From contig JADJHP010000021.1 in the NCBI GenBank assembly GCA_016707525.1, positions 111,661-175,660 on the forward strand: 64,000 nt of DNA. Direction: 5' to 3'. The position numbers and the translations under genes are program-made. This stretch comes from Ignavibacteriota bacterium. Its GTDB lineage: Bacteria > Bacteroidota > Ignavibacteria > UBA10030 > UBA6906. The notes beneath the pieces are model-generated. The model was not told where the DNA came from. It saw only the letters and a program-made list of their open reading frames with translations, and made no database searches. How positions within the stretch are numbered: the first letter of the stretch is position 1; every line of letters begins with the position of its first letter. Positions 54,683 through 63,662 of the stretch are shown here, piece after piece.

Positions 54683-54810
54683 TTTGATTTTCCGGGGTAC
54701 TTGTTCTTTTTCGTTTGGATTTGGAGCTGATATATGATATTATTGTATCGATATAAATATATCGATATTAATATATCACATGCTGTGACGTAAATCAAGG
54801 AGAATTTTTT
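54683..54810. promoter_or_regulatory. AT-rich divergent promoter region of the hydrogenase locus
   Basis: 128 bp, strongly AT-rich against the genome's high GC, between hydC and the PAS gene. It contains the inverted repeat at 54746-54767 and presumably both promoters. The PAS gene has AAGGAG 8-13 nt before its ATG. Confidence 0.6.
54746..54767. promoter_or_regulatory. Perfect inverted repeat, candidate operator
   Basis: TATCGATATA-AA-TATATCGATA. It is centred between the divergent operons and would suit a dimeric repressor acting on both. It matches neither the Rex (TTGTGAA-N6-TTCACAA) nor the FNR (TTGAT-N4-ATCAA) consensus. Confidence 0.55.
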
Positions 54811-55314
54811 ATGTCCGAAAGACCCTCCCTTTGGCAGATCCTCTGGGATCACGACCCGAATGGCCTGGTTGTGGTCAATCCTGACCTCCATGTGACCCTC
54901 GTAAACCCTTCATTTTGCTCACTTTTCAACGTTCGGGAGAAGGAGATCGTAGGGCTACCTTTGAGCCGGATCCTGGACGATGCCCAGGAATTCCGGGAGG
55001 TATGGGAGAAAAATGAGCCCCGGTCCGGCGAGGGAAAAGAGTACCCCCGCCATGGGCTCTTCCTCAGGCGCCTCCTGTTCCCGGTCAAGGAAGAACGTAT
55101 CATTGCCGGGATCATGGTAGACCTGACCAGCGAGTGGAAGCGCATGAAGCAGGTCGACCTTTTCAAGGAGCAGGCCATCGAGGAGATCTCGCATGTGATC
55201 AGGGACCAGATGAAGATCGCCCAGAACATCACCCAGCTTCTCGGGGAGACGACGGCGGAGTCACAGATCGCCCTCCATCGCCTCACCTCCCTGCTCAAGC
55301 GGGAAGTGATCTGA
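54811..55314 (+). CDS. PAS-domain protein linked to the hydrogenase
   Basis: 167 residues. One PAS domain (about 10-115: LWDHDPNGLVVVNPDLHVTL, FSLFNV-like NPSFCSLFNVREKEIVGL, then MVDLTSEWKRM) followed by a helical tail (EISHVIRDQMKIAQNITQLL) that resembles the dimerisation helix of a kinase but has no ATPase domain. Cytoplasmic. The SpoIIE phosphatase gene starts two bases after its stop, so the pair probably forms one signalling unit: the PAS protein senses redox, H2 or a cofactor and the phosphatase responds. Ligand not known. Confidence 0.75.
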   Translation: MSERPSLWQILWDHDPNGLVVVNPDLHVTLVNPSFCSLFNVREKEIVGLPLSRILDDAQEFREVWEKNEPRSGEGKEYPRHGLFLRRLLFPVKEERIIAGIMVDLTSEWKRMKQVDLFKEQAIEEISHVIRDQMKIAQNITQLLGETTAESQIALHRLTSLLKREVI

Positions 55315-55315
55315 T

Positions 55316-56476
55316 ATGTCCCTCTTCATTGAATCGGAATCCTGGTCCGTCCCGCGGCATGGACAAGAGGTCTGTGGCGACACGATCCGGATGCTCCGGA
55401 CGCCCGAGCGTTTCCTTGGCATCCTGTCGGACGGGCTGGGGAACGGTATCCGGGCGAGTGTCGCCTCCACGCTGATCGTCGAGATCCTCACCCGCATGCT
55501 TGCGGCGCGCCTTCCTCTGGAGGAGTGCGTGGAAGCCATCGCAGCCACGCTCCCCCGGCAGTCGACCTCGAACGAGGCCTACGCCACATTCCTGGTGATC
55601 GATATCGACAGGGAGTCCGGCGACACCGTCATCACCAATTGCGGTAACCCGCCGATCCTCCATTTCTCCAGAAGTTCGGTGCAACAGGACGCAGGAGAGA
55701 ACCTGCAGATTGGCGCGTTGACCATCACGCGTCAGGCATTCACGATGGGACCCGACTGCCTTCTCATCGGCATGAGCGACGGGATCATCGGCGCGGGTCC
55801 CGGAACGCACCACAATGCGGCATGGGATCGTGCGGCGCTTGGAAAGCGCATCACCAGCAGCCTGCTGCTCCGGAAGAGCGATGCCAAGGCGATCGCGCGG
55901 GATCTGGCAACCGAGACCGTGCGGCAATACAGGGAAGAGCCGGGCGACGACTGCTCACTCCTCGTGGTGCGCACACGCCGGGGCCGCCACGTCACCCTTT
56001 TCACCGGGCCACCGGTGGATGCGGCCACCGACGACCAGCATGCGGCGTTCTTCATGAACCAACCCGGACGGAAGATCATCTGCGGCGGGACCACGGCATC
56101 GATCGTGGCGATGTATCTCGGTGCTCCCGCGAGGCCCATACTGCATTCAGAGCACGACGATCTTCCCCCGGTGAGCCGCATCGAGGGCGTGGACCTGACA
56201 ACGGAAGGGATACTCACGCTGCTCCGCCTCACCGAATATCTTGCACAGGCCACAGCGGAGGGCGGCGGACTGCCGGAGACGGTCAGCGGCGCGGCGCAGA
56301 TCGCCCAGGAACTCCTCGCAGCCGACAGCGTCCTGTTCATGGTGGGCCTGGCAGAGAACTCCGCCTATGCATCGCTCCACATCCCGTCCTCATCCCTTCT
56401 GCGCAAGAGCGCCATCCGCCAGCTCACGGACATCCTGCAGCGCAAAGGGAAGGAAGTGCGGACGGTGACCTGCTAA
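55316..56476 (+). CDS. SpoIIE/PP2C-family serine phosphatase
   Basis: 386 residues. The N-terminal half (1-220) is PP2C: GDTIRM (first metal Asp), LSDGLGNGIRASVAS (second), IGMSDGIIGAG (third) and EPGDDCSLLVV (fourth), all metal ligands kept. The C-terminal 165 residues (GRKIICGGTTASIVAMYLGA, IEGVDLTTEGILTLLRLTEY) have no domain I recognise. PAS/SpoIIE pairs occur next to [FeFe] hydrogenase genes in other anaerobes, where they are thought to control hydrogenase expression or activity through a phosphorylated partner; none is adjacent here. Confidence 0.85.
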   Translation: MSLFIESESWSVPRHGQEVCGDTIRMLRTPERFLGILSDGLGNGIRASVASTLIVEILTRMLAARLPLEECVEAIAATLPRQSTSNEAYATFLVIDIDRESGDTVITNCGNPPILHFSRSSVQQDAGENLQIGALTITRQAFTMGPDCLLIGMSDGIIGAGPGTHHNAAWDRAALGKRITSSLLLRKSDAKAIARDLATETVRQYREEPGDDCSLLVVRTRRGRHVTLFTGPPVDAATDDQHAAFFMNQPGRKIICGGTTASIVAMYLGAPARPILHSEHDDLPPVSRIEGVDLTTEGILTLLRLTEYLAQATAEGGGLPETVSGAAQIAQELLAADSVLFMVGLAENSAYASLHIPSSSLLRKSAIRQLTDILQRKGKEVRTVTC

Positions 56477-56699
56477 CGGGATCCTGCTGTGTTTGAATGC
56501 AGGGGATCCGTTCACTATATTGCATGATCAGCCGGTATACCCATCAGCGCCCCACTCCGCGCACCAGGCACTGGCTTCAACGGGATGCGGCGCCGCACCA
56601 TGACACCACGATCCGTGGCCATTGCGCTGTGTACCTCCCCGCTCGGGTGATCCTGTTTACGCCCGGATCAACGTATCGTCTTCGTATCAAGGAGGATCT

Positions 56700-58982
56700 G
56701 TGAGGTCAGGCTACCGCTTCTCCCTCGTTGTTCTTGCTCTCTCTCTGCCACTGCTCGCATCCGCCCAGGAGGAGCGGCGGATCGACGAAGCCCGGTCGCG
56801 CGCCACCGCTGCCCCGGCAGGGCCGCAGCAGGAACTCCCCGCCGGCGCTCCCGGCCAGGGCTGGTTCGTCATTACGCCTGACAACGAGGGCCGGATGGCA
56901 TTCGACCCGGCACTCGCCTACTCCCTGCAGCGCGCGCTGGACAGCGCCCGCACTCTGCAGAGTTCAAGCGTGAAAGGCGTATCGGCGGCGGTCCTGGTCC
57001 CGGGACAAGGTGTCTGGCAGGGCGTATCCGGCATCTCCTCGCTGAACCCGACCATCGCCATCAACCCTTCGATGATGTTCGGCATCGCGAGCAACAGCAA
57101 GGCGTTCATCAGCACGACGGTACTCAGCCTTGTGGACGAGGGCAAGATCGGCCTCGACGAACCGCTGAGCACCTACCTCCCGACCATGAACAACATCACG
57201 ATGTCCGTGACGATCCGGCAGCTGCTGAACATGACCTCGGGACTGTTCGATTATCTGAACGATGGGAGTGCCCAGGGCCAGGCGGTCTCCGCCGACCCCA
57301 CACGATACTGGTCGCCCGAAGAGATCATCGCGAACTTCGTTGGTCCGCGCAAGGCCCTTCCGGGCGGCCCCTACAGCTACTGCAACACGAACTACATCCT
57401 GCTGGGGATGGTCATCAAGGCCGTCACCGGGAACTCCGTCGCCTCGCAGATCCGCCAACGCATCCTCACACCGCTCGCCCTCGACGATACCTATCTCGAG
57501 GTCGATGAATCGCACACCGAGCCGATCGCACATCCCTGGAGCAGCGGGGCCGACTTCATGTCGGTGCCCGTCACCGCACACTTCAGCACACTGTGGACCG
57601 CCGGCGGGATCATCTCAACCTCCGGAGACATGGCACGCTGGGTGAAGGGGCTCCATGAAGGTGCAGTGATATCGCCTTCATCATTGACACAATTGACAGG
57701 GTTCATCCCGACGACCACCGCGCCTGCCACAGGGTTCGGATGGTATGGCTACGGGCTGGGGATACGACAGGGTGCCTACTATACGCAGCCGGTGCGGGGA
57801 CACACCGGGTCTATCATGGGGTACATTTCGATCACGGGATATCTGCCGCGGACGGGCGCGAGCATCGTTGTGCTCTTCAATGCGTCGGAGGCTACGACCA
57901 CCTCTGCGATCTCCGCGCTCATCGATGCCTATCTGCGCGGCGCGACCGTCGGGGGTGCACAGCCGGGAGTCTGTTACATGCTTGGCGGAACTTCAGACAG
58001 CTCGCGGGTGTATCTCGCAGACACGGCGGCAGCCACTCTCGCCCTCCGTGGCCCGGCACACTACGGATCGCTCATCGGGGCCCGGGTCCATCCGAAGACC
58101 GGTATGATCTGGGGCGTTGCCTCCGCCCTTGGCTGGGAGCTTGTGCAGATCGACGGCGAGACGGGACAGGCGTTTCCGCGGAAGCGCATCACGTTCCCGG
58201 CAGGCGCGCCGTCGGATTTCAAGGGGCTGGAATTCTCACCGGACGGGGCATTGTATCTTGCAGCTGCCGATGGGCGCATATACGCCATCAACACGACAAC
58301 CGGCGCTGCGAGCCTCGCCCTGACAACAAAGATCGCCATATCCGGACTCGCCTTCGAGCCGTTGACAGGCGCGCTCTGGGCATCACCCAGGATCAGTCCC
58401 ACGTTGCGCGACCGCATCTACCGCATCGATCTGGTAACGGGCGACACGATCGGGGTTGGCAACACCGGATTCAATCAACCTATCGTTGACCTGGCATTTG
58501 ATGGCGCGGGATCCCTCTTCGGCCTCGTCGGCAATCCTTCAAGCGCTCTGAAGTATCGCCTCGCCCGGCTCGATAAAGAGACAGCCGTGGGGCGAGAGAT
58601 CGGCTCGCTTGGCCTTGCAGGGATCATGTCCCTTGCATTCTCACCCGCAACACCGACCGCAGTGCAGGGGCAGTCATCAAGCACCACGCCCTCAGAGTTG
58701 CTGCTCGAGCAGAACTACCCCAACCCGTTCAACCCGTCGACGAAGATCGCATTCACCATCCCCGGTCCGCATGTGGCACACGTGAAGCTTGCGGTGTTCG
58801 ACATGCTCGGGAAAGAAGTGGCGCTCCTGGCCGACGAACAACTCACGCCGGGAACATACAGCCGACTCTTCGACGCCACGGGGCTTGCTTCGGGTGTGTA
58901 CGTCTATCGTCTTCAGGTCACCGGGAGCGGCAGCGCGGGTGCCTCCTTGACCAAAACGCAGAAGGCGTTGCTCCTCCGTTGA
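56700..58982 (+). CDS. Secreted class-C beta-lactamase-like serine hydrolase with type IX sorting domain
   Basis: 760 residues. Signal peptide (FSLVVLALSLPLLASAQ), serine hydrolase domain (about 60-420) with the SxxK in GIASNSKAF, the YxN in YSYCNTNYILLG and HTG in RGHTGSIMGY. About 250 residues with a propeller-like repeat (MIWGVASALGWELVQIDGET, LYLAAADGRIYAIN, ALWASPRISP) follow, and then the sorting domain beginning NYPNPFNPSTKIAF and ending SGVYVYRLQVTG. Family members are D-peptidases or esterases; substrate unknown. The GTG at 56700 has AAGGAGG 5 nt upstream; an upstream in-frame ATG at 56622 has none. Confidence 0.85.
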   Translation: MRSGYRFSLVVLALSLPLLASAQEERRIDEARSRATAAPAGPQQELPAGAPGQGWFVITPDNEGRMAFDPALAYSLQRALDSARTLQSSSVKGVSAAVLVPGQGVWQGVSGISSLNPTIAINPSMMFGIASNSKAFISTTVLSLVDEGKIGLDEPLSTYLPTMNNITMSVTIRQLLNMTSGLFDYLNDGSAQGQAVSADPTRYWSPEEIIANFVGPRKALPGGPYSYCNTNYILLGMVIKAVTGNSVASQIRQRILTPLALDDTYLEVDESHTEPIAHPWSSGADFMSVPVTAHFSTLWTAGGIISTSGDMARWVKGLHEGAVISPSSLTQLTGFIPTTTAPATGFGWYGYGLGIRQGAYYTQPVRGHTGSIMGYISITGYLPRTGASIVVLFNASEATTTSAISALIDAYLRGATVGGAQPGVCYMLGGTSDSSRVYLADTAAATLALRGPAHYGSLIGARVHPKTGMIWGVASALGWELVQIDGETGQAFPRKRITFPAGAPSDFKGLEFSPDGALYLAAADGRIYAINTTTGAASLALTTKIAISGLAFEPLTGALWASPRISPTLRDRIYRIDLVTGDTIGVGNTGFNQPIVDLAFDGAGSLFGLVGNPSSALKYRLARLDKETAVGREIGSLGLAGIMSLAFSPATPTAVQGQSSSTTPSELLLEQNYPNPFNPSTKIAFTIPGPHVAHVKLAVFDMLGKEVALLADEQLTPGTYSRLFDATGLASGVYVYRLQVTGSGSAGASLTKTQKALLLR

Positions 58983-58998
58983 GAGGGCGCAACGCCTT
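58962..58998 (+). terminator. Stem-loop overlapping the serine hydrolase stop codon
   Basis: Perfect 10-bp stem AAGGCGTTGC / GCAACGCCTT with a 17-base loop that contains the TGA stop. A weakly T-rich stretch (CGGTTCCTTTC) follows on the plus strand. Confidence 0.5.
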
Positions 58999-59028
58999 CG
59001 GTTCCTTTCATCGCTCGCCGGACGGCCA

Positions 59029-59487
59029 CTATCCTCCGAACTGACGGAGATGGTGGTCGAGGTGTTTCCACATCTGGAGCGCCCACTCGTCGGTGGTCAT
59101 CGGCCCGAAAAATGGATGCGGAGCCTTCGTCACGGCCTGAGGCCCACCGGCCGCGAACCGGTCGATGAGCCCACGCAGCCTTTTCCGCTCCGACTCGAAA
59201 TTCCTCTCATCCGCGATACGCAGGTCCGGCGACGTGGGATTCCCCTGACGCATCGGGGCAGCCAGGGCCCTGGGTTTGATGAAACGCCCGAGCAGTCGGC
59301 CGATCAGCACGCGCGGGGGCGTGTGGTCGCCCAGCGACATCTCCATGGTGGCGGCCATGTGCGCGAGAGCCTGCGCGACATTCATCTTCCCCCATTGAGC
59401 GTGCGCATCAGGCCGGAGCCGCTCAAGCCGGACCCGGATCCCGTCCACAGCCGGTGGATCGAACAGGGTATCGAAACGGGTTTCCAC
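59029..59487 (-). CDS. DUF1569 (DinB-like) protein
   Basis: 152 residues. Four-helix DinB-like fold: RVRLERLRPDAHAQWGKMNV, AQALAHMAATMEMSLGD with a His in the metal position, and EWALQMWKHLDHHLRQFGG with further His at the C-terminus. Members are presumed metal-dependent, of unknown activity. The GTG at 59487 has an AGGGGGG site; it lies 13 nt after the DUF3224 gene, so both form one small operon. Confidence 0.8.
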   Translation of the reverse strand: METRFDTLFDPPAVDGIRVRLERLRPDAHAQWGKMNVAQALAHMAATMEMSLGDHTPPRVLIGRLLGRFIKPRALAAPMRQGNPTSPDLRIADERNFESERKRLRGLIDRFAAGGPQAVTKAPHPFFGPMTTDEWALQMWKHLDHHLRQFGG

Positions 59488-59500
59488 TGCGTGCGCCCCC

Positions 59501-59899
59501 CTAGCCGTTGATGTCAAACGTGAATGTGTAGTAGTGCTTCTTCTCGACGATGTCGATGATCAGCCCCCCCGTCAGGCCCGTCAGCTCGTCCGTACCCGAA
59601 TCAGGAACGACGGTGATCGCCATCGCCTGTGCGCCGCGGTTCATCGTCGCGGAATGCTGAAGCACGAAGGACCCCTTCTTTCCCTGCAAGGCCCCTGACA
59701 CGCGTTCCATCGCAACGTAGCCGGCCGAGCCCTTCACCGACGACATCGCGCTCAACATTTCACCCTTGCTGGTCGCTTCAAGGTCGCCATGGAACTGCTT
59801 GTCGATGGACATGCGTCCAAGTCCGGGCAGTTCCTGAGCGAACACCAGACTTTGTGGTGCCAACGCGACCTCGAATGTTCCCTTCACCGTTTGTGACAT
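59501..59899 (-). CDS. DUF3224 protein
   Basis: 132 residues, allene-oxide-cyclase-like barrel as in DUF3224: KGTFEVALAPQ, MSIDKQFHGDLEATSKGEML, VSGALQGKKGSFVLQHSATM, VVPDSGTDELTGLTGGLII and HYYTFTFD. No signal peptide. Frequently found beside AHSA1- and DinB-type genes, as here, but with no known reaction. Start ATG 59899 with AAAGGGGG upstream. Confidence 0.85.
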   Translation of the reverse strand: MSQTVKGTFEVALAPQSLVFAQELPGLGRMSIDKQFHGDLEATSKGEMLSAMSSVKGSAGYVAMERVSGALQGKKGSFVLQHSATMNRGAQAMAITVVPDSGTDELTGLTGGLIIDIVEKKHYYTFTFDING

Positions 59900-59987
59900 G
59901 ATCCCCCTTTTGAATGGTATCGTGAGTAGAGAGAATGCGTGCAGCAGCCTGCCCATGGACCGGAGGAGGTCCTCCCGGTGTCGGGCA

Positions 59988-60433
59988 TCAGCCCGGTATC
60001 TCCGGTTCGATCAATTGCTTGAGCAATAAGATAGATTCCTGCCAGCCAAGATAACACATTTCGACAGGAATAACCTCGGGATCCCTTCCTGGGTCACGTT
60101 CAGTTCGGTACCACACGAGACCTTGTTCAGGAGCACCGTCGTCTTCATCGTGCCCGGAAGCTTCGGGTCGTCGAATGCATCCGTATACACGAGCTTTTCG
60201 CCGGGGACCATCTCAACGAACTTGCCGCCGAAGGAATGTGAGTTCCCGGAAGAGAAATTCGTGAACGACATCTTGTATGCTCCTCCGACACGGGCATCCA
60301 TGGAATGCATCCTTCCCGTGAAGCCATGGGGCGGCAGCCATTTGCACATCGCATCGGGGTCAATGAACGCCCTGTACAGCTTTTCCGGGGAAGCACGCAG
60401 CACCCTGTGGAGGCGGACCGTTCCAGTTGCCAT
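59988..60433 (-). pseudogene. AHSA1/SRPBCC-family protein broken by a frameshift
   Basis: From ATG 60433: VRLHRVLRASPEKLYRAFID, CKWLPPHGFTGRMHSMDARV, YKMSFTNFSSGNSHSFGG, TELNVTQEGIP are canonical. After QEGIP the frame turns into non-family sequence and stops at 60011. One added G at about 60076 gives EVIPVEMCYLGWQES and a normal family C-terminus ending EPEIPG with a stop at 59988. Expected length about 148 residues. The missing base is in a C/G run, so sequencing error is as likely as mutation. Confidence 0.75.
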
Positions 60434-60687
60434 ACCTTGTTCTCCTTCTCAATTGAACACCATGATGGGTACCACTCCCCCCGGTCAGGTATGGAACACG
60501 AAGAAGCCTGCAGATGTTCCTTACAGGCTCTCCATTTGCGTTTCCATGGGACGATGAGTACATTCCATCGTTGTTCTTTCCAGACATTCTGCTTCGCCTG
60601 TCGAACCCCGCCGTGAAGATCCTGCCATTGCCACCCCTATCCGACGAAGGACCGGCGGGTCAACCACGTTCACCCAGGGGAGTCTGC

Positions 60688-61839
60688 ATGCGCACGAAAC
60701 GGAACTTCGCTCTGTTGTTCTCACTGCTGACCCTTCTCACGGTCTGCGCGATCTGCCAGATCCAGGAAGAAGACGTTGTCGTGTTGAAAGACGGCCACGT
60801 CTTTCGCGGTACCATAGCCAACAAGATCACGATTGGCGGGACCATCTCACTGACCGCGGCCGACGGCAAGACCGTGGCGCTCTACTGGGAAGAACTTGCG
60901 GTGGTCAAACGCCTCCCTGCAGGCATCCCGGATTCCATCCTCGTCCAGTCCTTCCTCCCTGCACAGGGCAGATTCACCGGGCCTCCCCGCATGGACCTCA
61001 AGGGGTATGAGCACTCCGAGGATGTGCTGTTCACAACCGACGGCGCCGTCAGGCGCGGTGTCCAATTGAATGAAGGTATCGGAGGCTGGATCGGCCTCTG
61101 GGCAGATGGCAGGTTTTCGACGGTCCCCCGGACGGCGGTCGTGAGATCCGTCCGCGTCGACCGCGGCATCCCGGATTCCATGCTGATCATGACGCACATC
61201 GCCCCGCCTGTGGCATGGAGCGAAGCAGAAAGGCGGTATCTCACCGTGTTCGGTGGCTATGCCATGCCCATGATGGGAGAACACAAGGTCGAGGATGTGG
61301 CCCCACGGGATCCCGATGCCGCACCTGTCGTCGGACTCGAAGTGGGGTTCAGGATCGGGCGCGGGATGCGATGGCTGACCGGAGCGACATACGCATCACA
61401 CGGACACGGCACGATCACATCCATCGGAGCCATCGATGGTGCCACGCCAGAGGACATGAAGATGCGGGTCATTGCCATATTCACCGGCCTTGAAGTCCGC
61501 ACGATCGGGCCTTCTCCATTCCAATTCCGCGGATTCCTGCAGGGCGGGATGCTCATGCTGAGCGAGAAGGGATTCCACGTTTCGTTCCCGCAGACATACT
61601 ACCATCTCAAAGGTGAGGCCACGGTAGACGACATCTCAGCCAATGCCCTTGCACTCCAGGTGGGCGGCGGGATCGTCGCCGGACGGTTCACGCTCGACGT
61701 CCGGTGGATCATGAGCAAGCCTTCGGTCTCGACGAGCACCACGATCCTCTATCAATACACCGACCCGAAGACGGTGAAGTTCACCGATGACCGGATGCTC
61801 AACCTCTTCATGCTCACAGCGGGCTTCAGTCCCTTCTAG
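60688..61839 (+). CDS. Secreted outer-membrane-like protein of unknown function
   Basis: 383 residues. Signal peptide (NFALLFSLLTLLTVCAICQ), then two similar N-terminal segments (EDVVVLKDGHVFRGTIANKI and EDVLFTTDGAVRRGVQLNEG, each ending in VVK/VVRS plus GIPDS) that look like small beta domains. The C-terminal half is barrel-like (YLTVFGGYAMPMMGEH, GLEVGFRIGRGMRW, GGGIVAGRFTLDVRW) and ends in Phe. The GIPDSILV/GIPDSMLI repeat shows an internal duplication. ATG 60688 has AGGGGAG upstream. Confidence 0.68.
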   Translation: MRTKRNFALLFSLLTLLTVCAICQIQEEDVVVLKDGHVFRGTIANKITIGGTISLTAADGKTVALYWEELAVVKRLPAGIPDSILVQSFLPAQGRFTGPPRMDLKGYEHSEDVLFTTDGAVRRGVQLNEGIGGWIGLWADGRFSTVPRTAVVRSVRVDRGIPDSMLIMTHIAPPVAWSEAERRYLTVFGGYAMPMMGEHKVEDVAPRDPDAAPVVGLEVGFRIGRGMRWLTGATYASHGHGTITSIGAIDGATPEDMKMRVIAIFTGLEVRTIGPSPFQFRGFLQGGMLMLSEKGFHVSFPQTYYHLKGEATVDDISANALALQVGGGIVAGRFTLDVRWIMSKPSVSTSTTILYQYTDPKTVKFTDDRMLNLFMLTAGFSPF

Positions 61840-61899
61840 TGCCGCTCCAACCAGTGCGTTTGCCCAACGAAGTGCAGGCAAAAGTACTGTTGAGTGAGC

Positions 61900-61926
61900 A
61901 TCCCGCCACGATGGCTGTGGCGGGAT
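61900..61926. terminator. Stem-loop between convergent genes
   Basis: Perfect 10-bp stem ATCCCGCCAC / GTGGCGGGAT with a 7-base loop, 60 nt after the outer-membrane-like gene and 80 nt beyond the permease gene. No T tract on the plus strand, so the bidirectional terminator call is by position and stem strength. Confidence 0.5.
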
Positions 61927-62004
61927 TGGCCGTTGCCCGGAACGAATGCCGCTCCAGCGATCGTGCCCGCACGTGGCACCGCGGACTATTTTACCCTCCC
62001 GTCA

Positions 62005-62796
62005 TCAGCCCCTCACGAACGTCCTCCGCGTCAGCGCGAACAATACCAGCGGCGGCACGCTCAGCAGGACCGCCGAAGCGGCCATCTGATTCCAGATATC
62101 GAGGTATTCCCCGACGAACAGACCGATGCCGACCGGGATGGTCTTTGTGGCATCCGATGATGTGAGGATCAGCGCAAAGAAGAACTCGTTCCACGAGCCC
62201 AGGAAAGCGAACAACGCGGTTGCACCGATCCCGGGAAGAGCAAGAGGAAGGATGATCCTCCAGAGAGCCGTCATCCGCGAACAACCGTCGATGAGTGCGG
62301 CATCTTCAATGTCGCGCGGTATCCCCTGGAAGAAACCGTACAGCAACCAGATCACGAACGGCAGGAGCACGGCAGAGTGAACGAGGATGAGTCCCGCATG
62401 GGTATCGTACAGCCCGGCCTCGTTGAGGAGCTGGAACAACGGGATGATCACCGATGCGCCGGGCAGCATCTGGGAGAGAAGGAACACCAGGAGGAGCAGT
62501 TTCTTCCCCTTGAACTCGAAGCGGGAAAAGGCGTACGCCGCCAGACTGCCCACGGCCAGCGCAATGAATGTCGAGGAACACGCGACGATCAGACTGTTCA
62601 GCGTATAGCGGGCGAACGGCATGTAGAAGAACATGTCGATGTACGGCTGAATACTCATGCCGGGCGTGAACCAGACGGGAGGGTACAGACTCACTTCCGT
62701 GAGCGTCTTGAAGGACGTCGACACGGTCCAGAGGAACGGCAGGAGGATCAGGAACGCGATCACGCAGATGATCACCCTGAGCATGGCCTTCTTCAT
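62005..62796 (-). CDS. Sugar ABC transporter permease, MalG type
   Basis: 263 residues, six predicted helices. The EAA loop IPRDIEDAALIDGCSRMTAL plus PLALPGIGA contacts the ATPase. It opens KKAMLRVIICVIAFLILLPF and has the MalG-like SLAAYAFSRFEFKGK. It overlaps the other permease start by ATGA. The substrate is probably a mono- or disaccharide (CUT1 type); the ATPase is not in the window. Confidence 0.92.
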   Translation of the reverse strand: MKKAMLRVIICVIAFLILLPFLWTVSTSFKTLTEVSLYPPVWFTPGMSIQPYIDMFFYMPFARYTLNSLIVACSSTFIALAVGSLAAYAFSRFEFKGKKLLLLVFLLSQMLPGASVIIPLFQLLNEAGLYDTHAGLILVHSAVLLPFVIWLLYGFFQGIPRDIEDAALIDGCSRMTALWRIILPLALPGIGATALFAFLGSWNEFFFALILTSSDATKTIPVGIGLFVGEYLDIWNQMAASAVLLSVPPLVLFALTRRTFVRG

Positions 62797-63662
62797 GACG
62801 GTTCCCTCCCTGTCGTGACCCGGATGTACAGGAAGGACAGTGCAACCAGGAGCACGAACGTCATGATGGAGAGCGCGGAGCCCTTCCCGAGATCGAAGAA
62901 GACGAACGAGAACTCCCGGACCAGGACCGGCAGCACCATGGACGCATTGATGGGCCCGCCCCTGGTCATGACAAACACCAGATTGAAATCGTTGAAGCTC
63001 CAGATCACGCCGAGGACCGCCAGCACGGAGAAGACGGGCCGGAGGTTGGGAACGGTGATATGGTAGAATTTCCGGATCGCCGTGGCCCCATCCACGGCCG
63101 CGGCTTCATACTGCTCCACGGGAATACCCTGCAATCCGGCAAGGAACATCACCATCGCGAACGGATAGAATTGCCAGATCCGGGCCAGCATCACGCACAG
63201 AAGTGCCGTATGCGGGTTCCCCAGCCATGCCATGCCGGGTTCGACCAACCCCAACGAGGAAAGCCAGTAATTGACGACCCCGAAATGGTCGTTCAGGATC
63301 CACTTCCACGTGAACCCCGCGACGACGGGAGAAAGGACCCACGGGATCGTATAGAGGAATGATGCAACGGTGGTGATCCTTCCGAGCTTCATCGTGAGCA
63401 GGAGCGCCAGACCAAGTCCGATGTGCACCGCCAGTGCCGTGCCGAGCAAAGCGTAGACGAGCGTATTGCGGAAGGACAGGAGGAAGAGCGGATCATGCAG
63501 CACGCGCTCGTAGTTGGAGAACCCGACCCATGCACCGGTCCCCTTCACCATGCTCACTTCCCGCAGGCTGTTGACCACGTTCTGGACGAGCGGGTACGCC
63601 ACGACGAGAGCGGTCAACAGTAACGCCGGAAGGAGCAGGAGGTACGGCGTGGCCCTTTTCAT
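62793..63662 (-). CDS. Sugar ABC transporter permease, MalF/UgpA type
   Basis: 289 residues, six helices. Opens YLLLLPALLLTALVVAYPLV and contains NTLVYALLGTALAVHIGLGL and the EAA loop IPVEQYEAAAVDGATAIRKF, then FNDFNLVFVMTRGGP, typical of UgpA/MalF-like subunits. It pairs with the downstream MalG-type subunit. Its ATG overlaps the stop of the binding-protein gene (ATGA). Confidence 0.92.
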   Translation of the reverse strand: MKRATPYLLLLPALLLTALVVAYPLVQNVVNSLREVSMVKGTGAWVGFSNYERVLHDPLFLLSFRNTLVYALLGTALAVHIGLGLALLLTMKLGRITTVASFLYTIPWVLSPVVAGFTWKWILNDHFGVVNYWLSSLGLVEPGMAWLGNPHTALLCVMLARIWQFYPFAMVMFLAGLQGIPVEQYEAAAVDGATAIRKFYHITVPNLRPVFSVLAVLGVIWSFNDFNLVFVMTRGGPINASMVLPVLVREFSFVFFDLGKGSALSIMTFVLLVALSFLYIRVTTGREPS

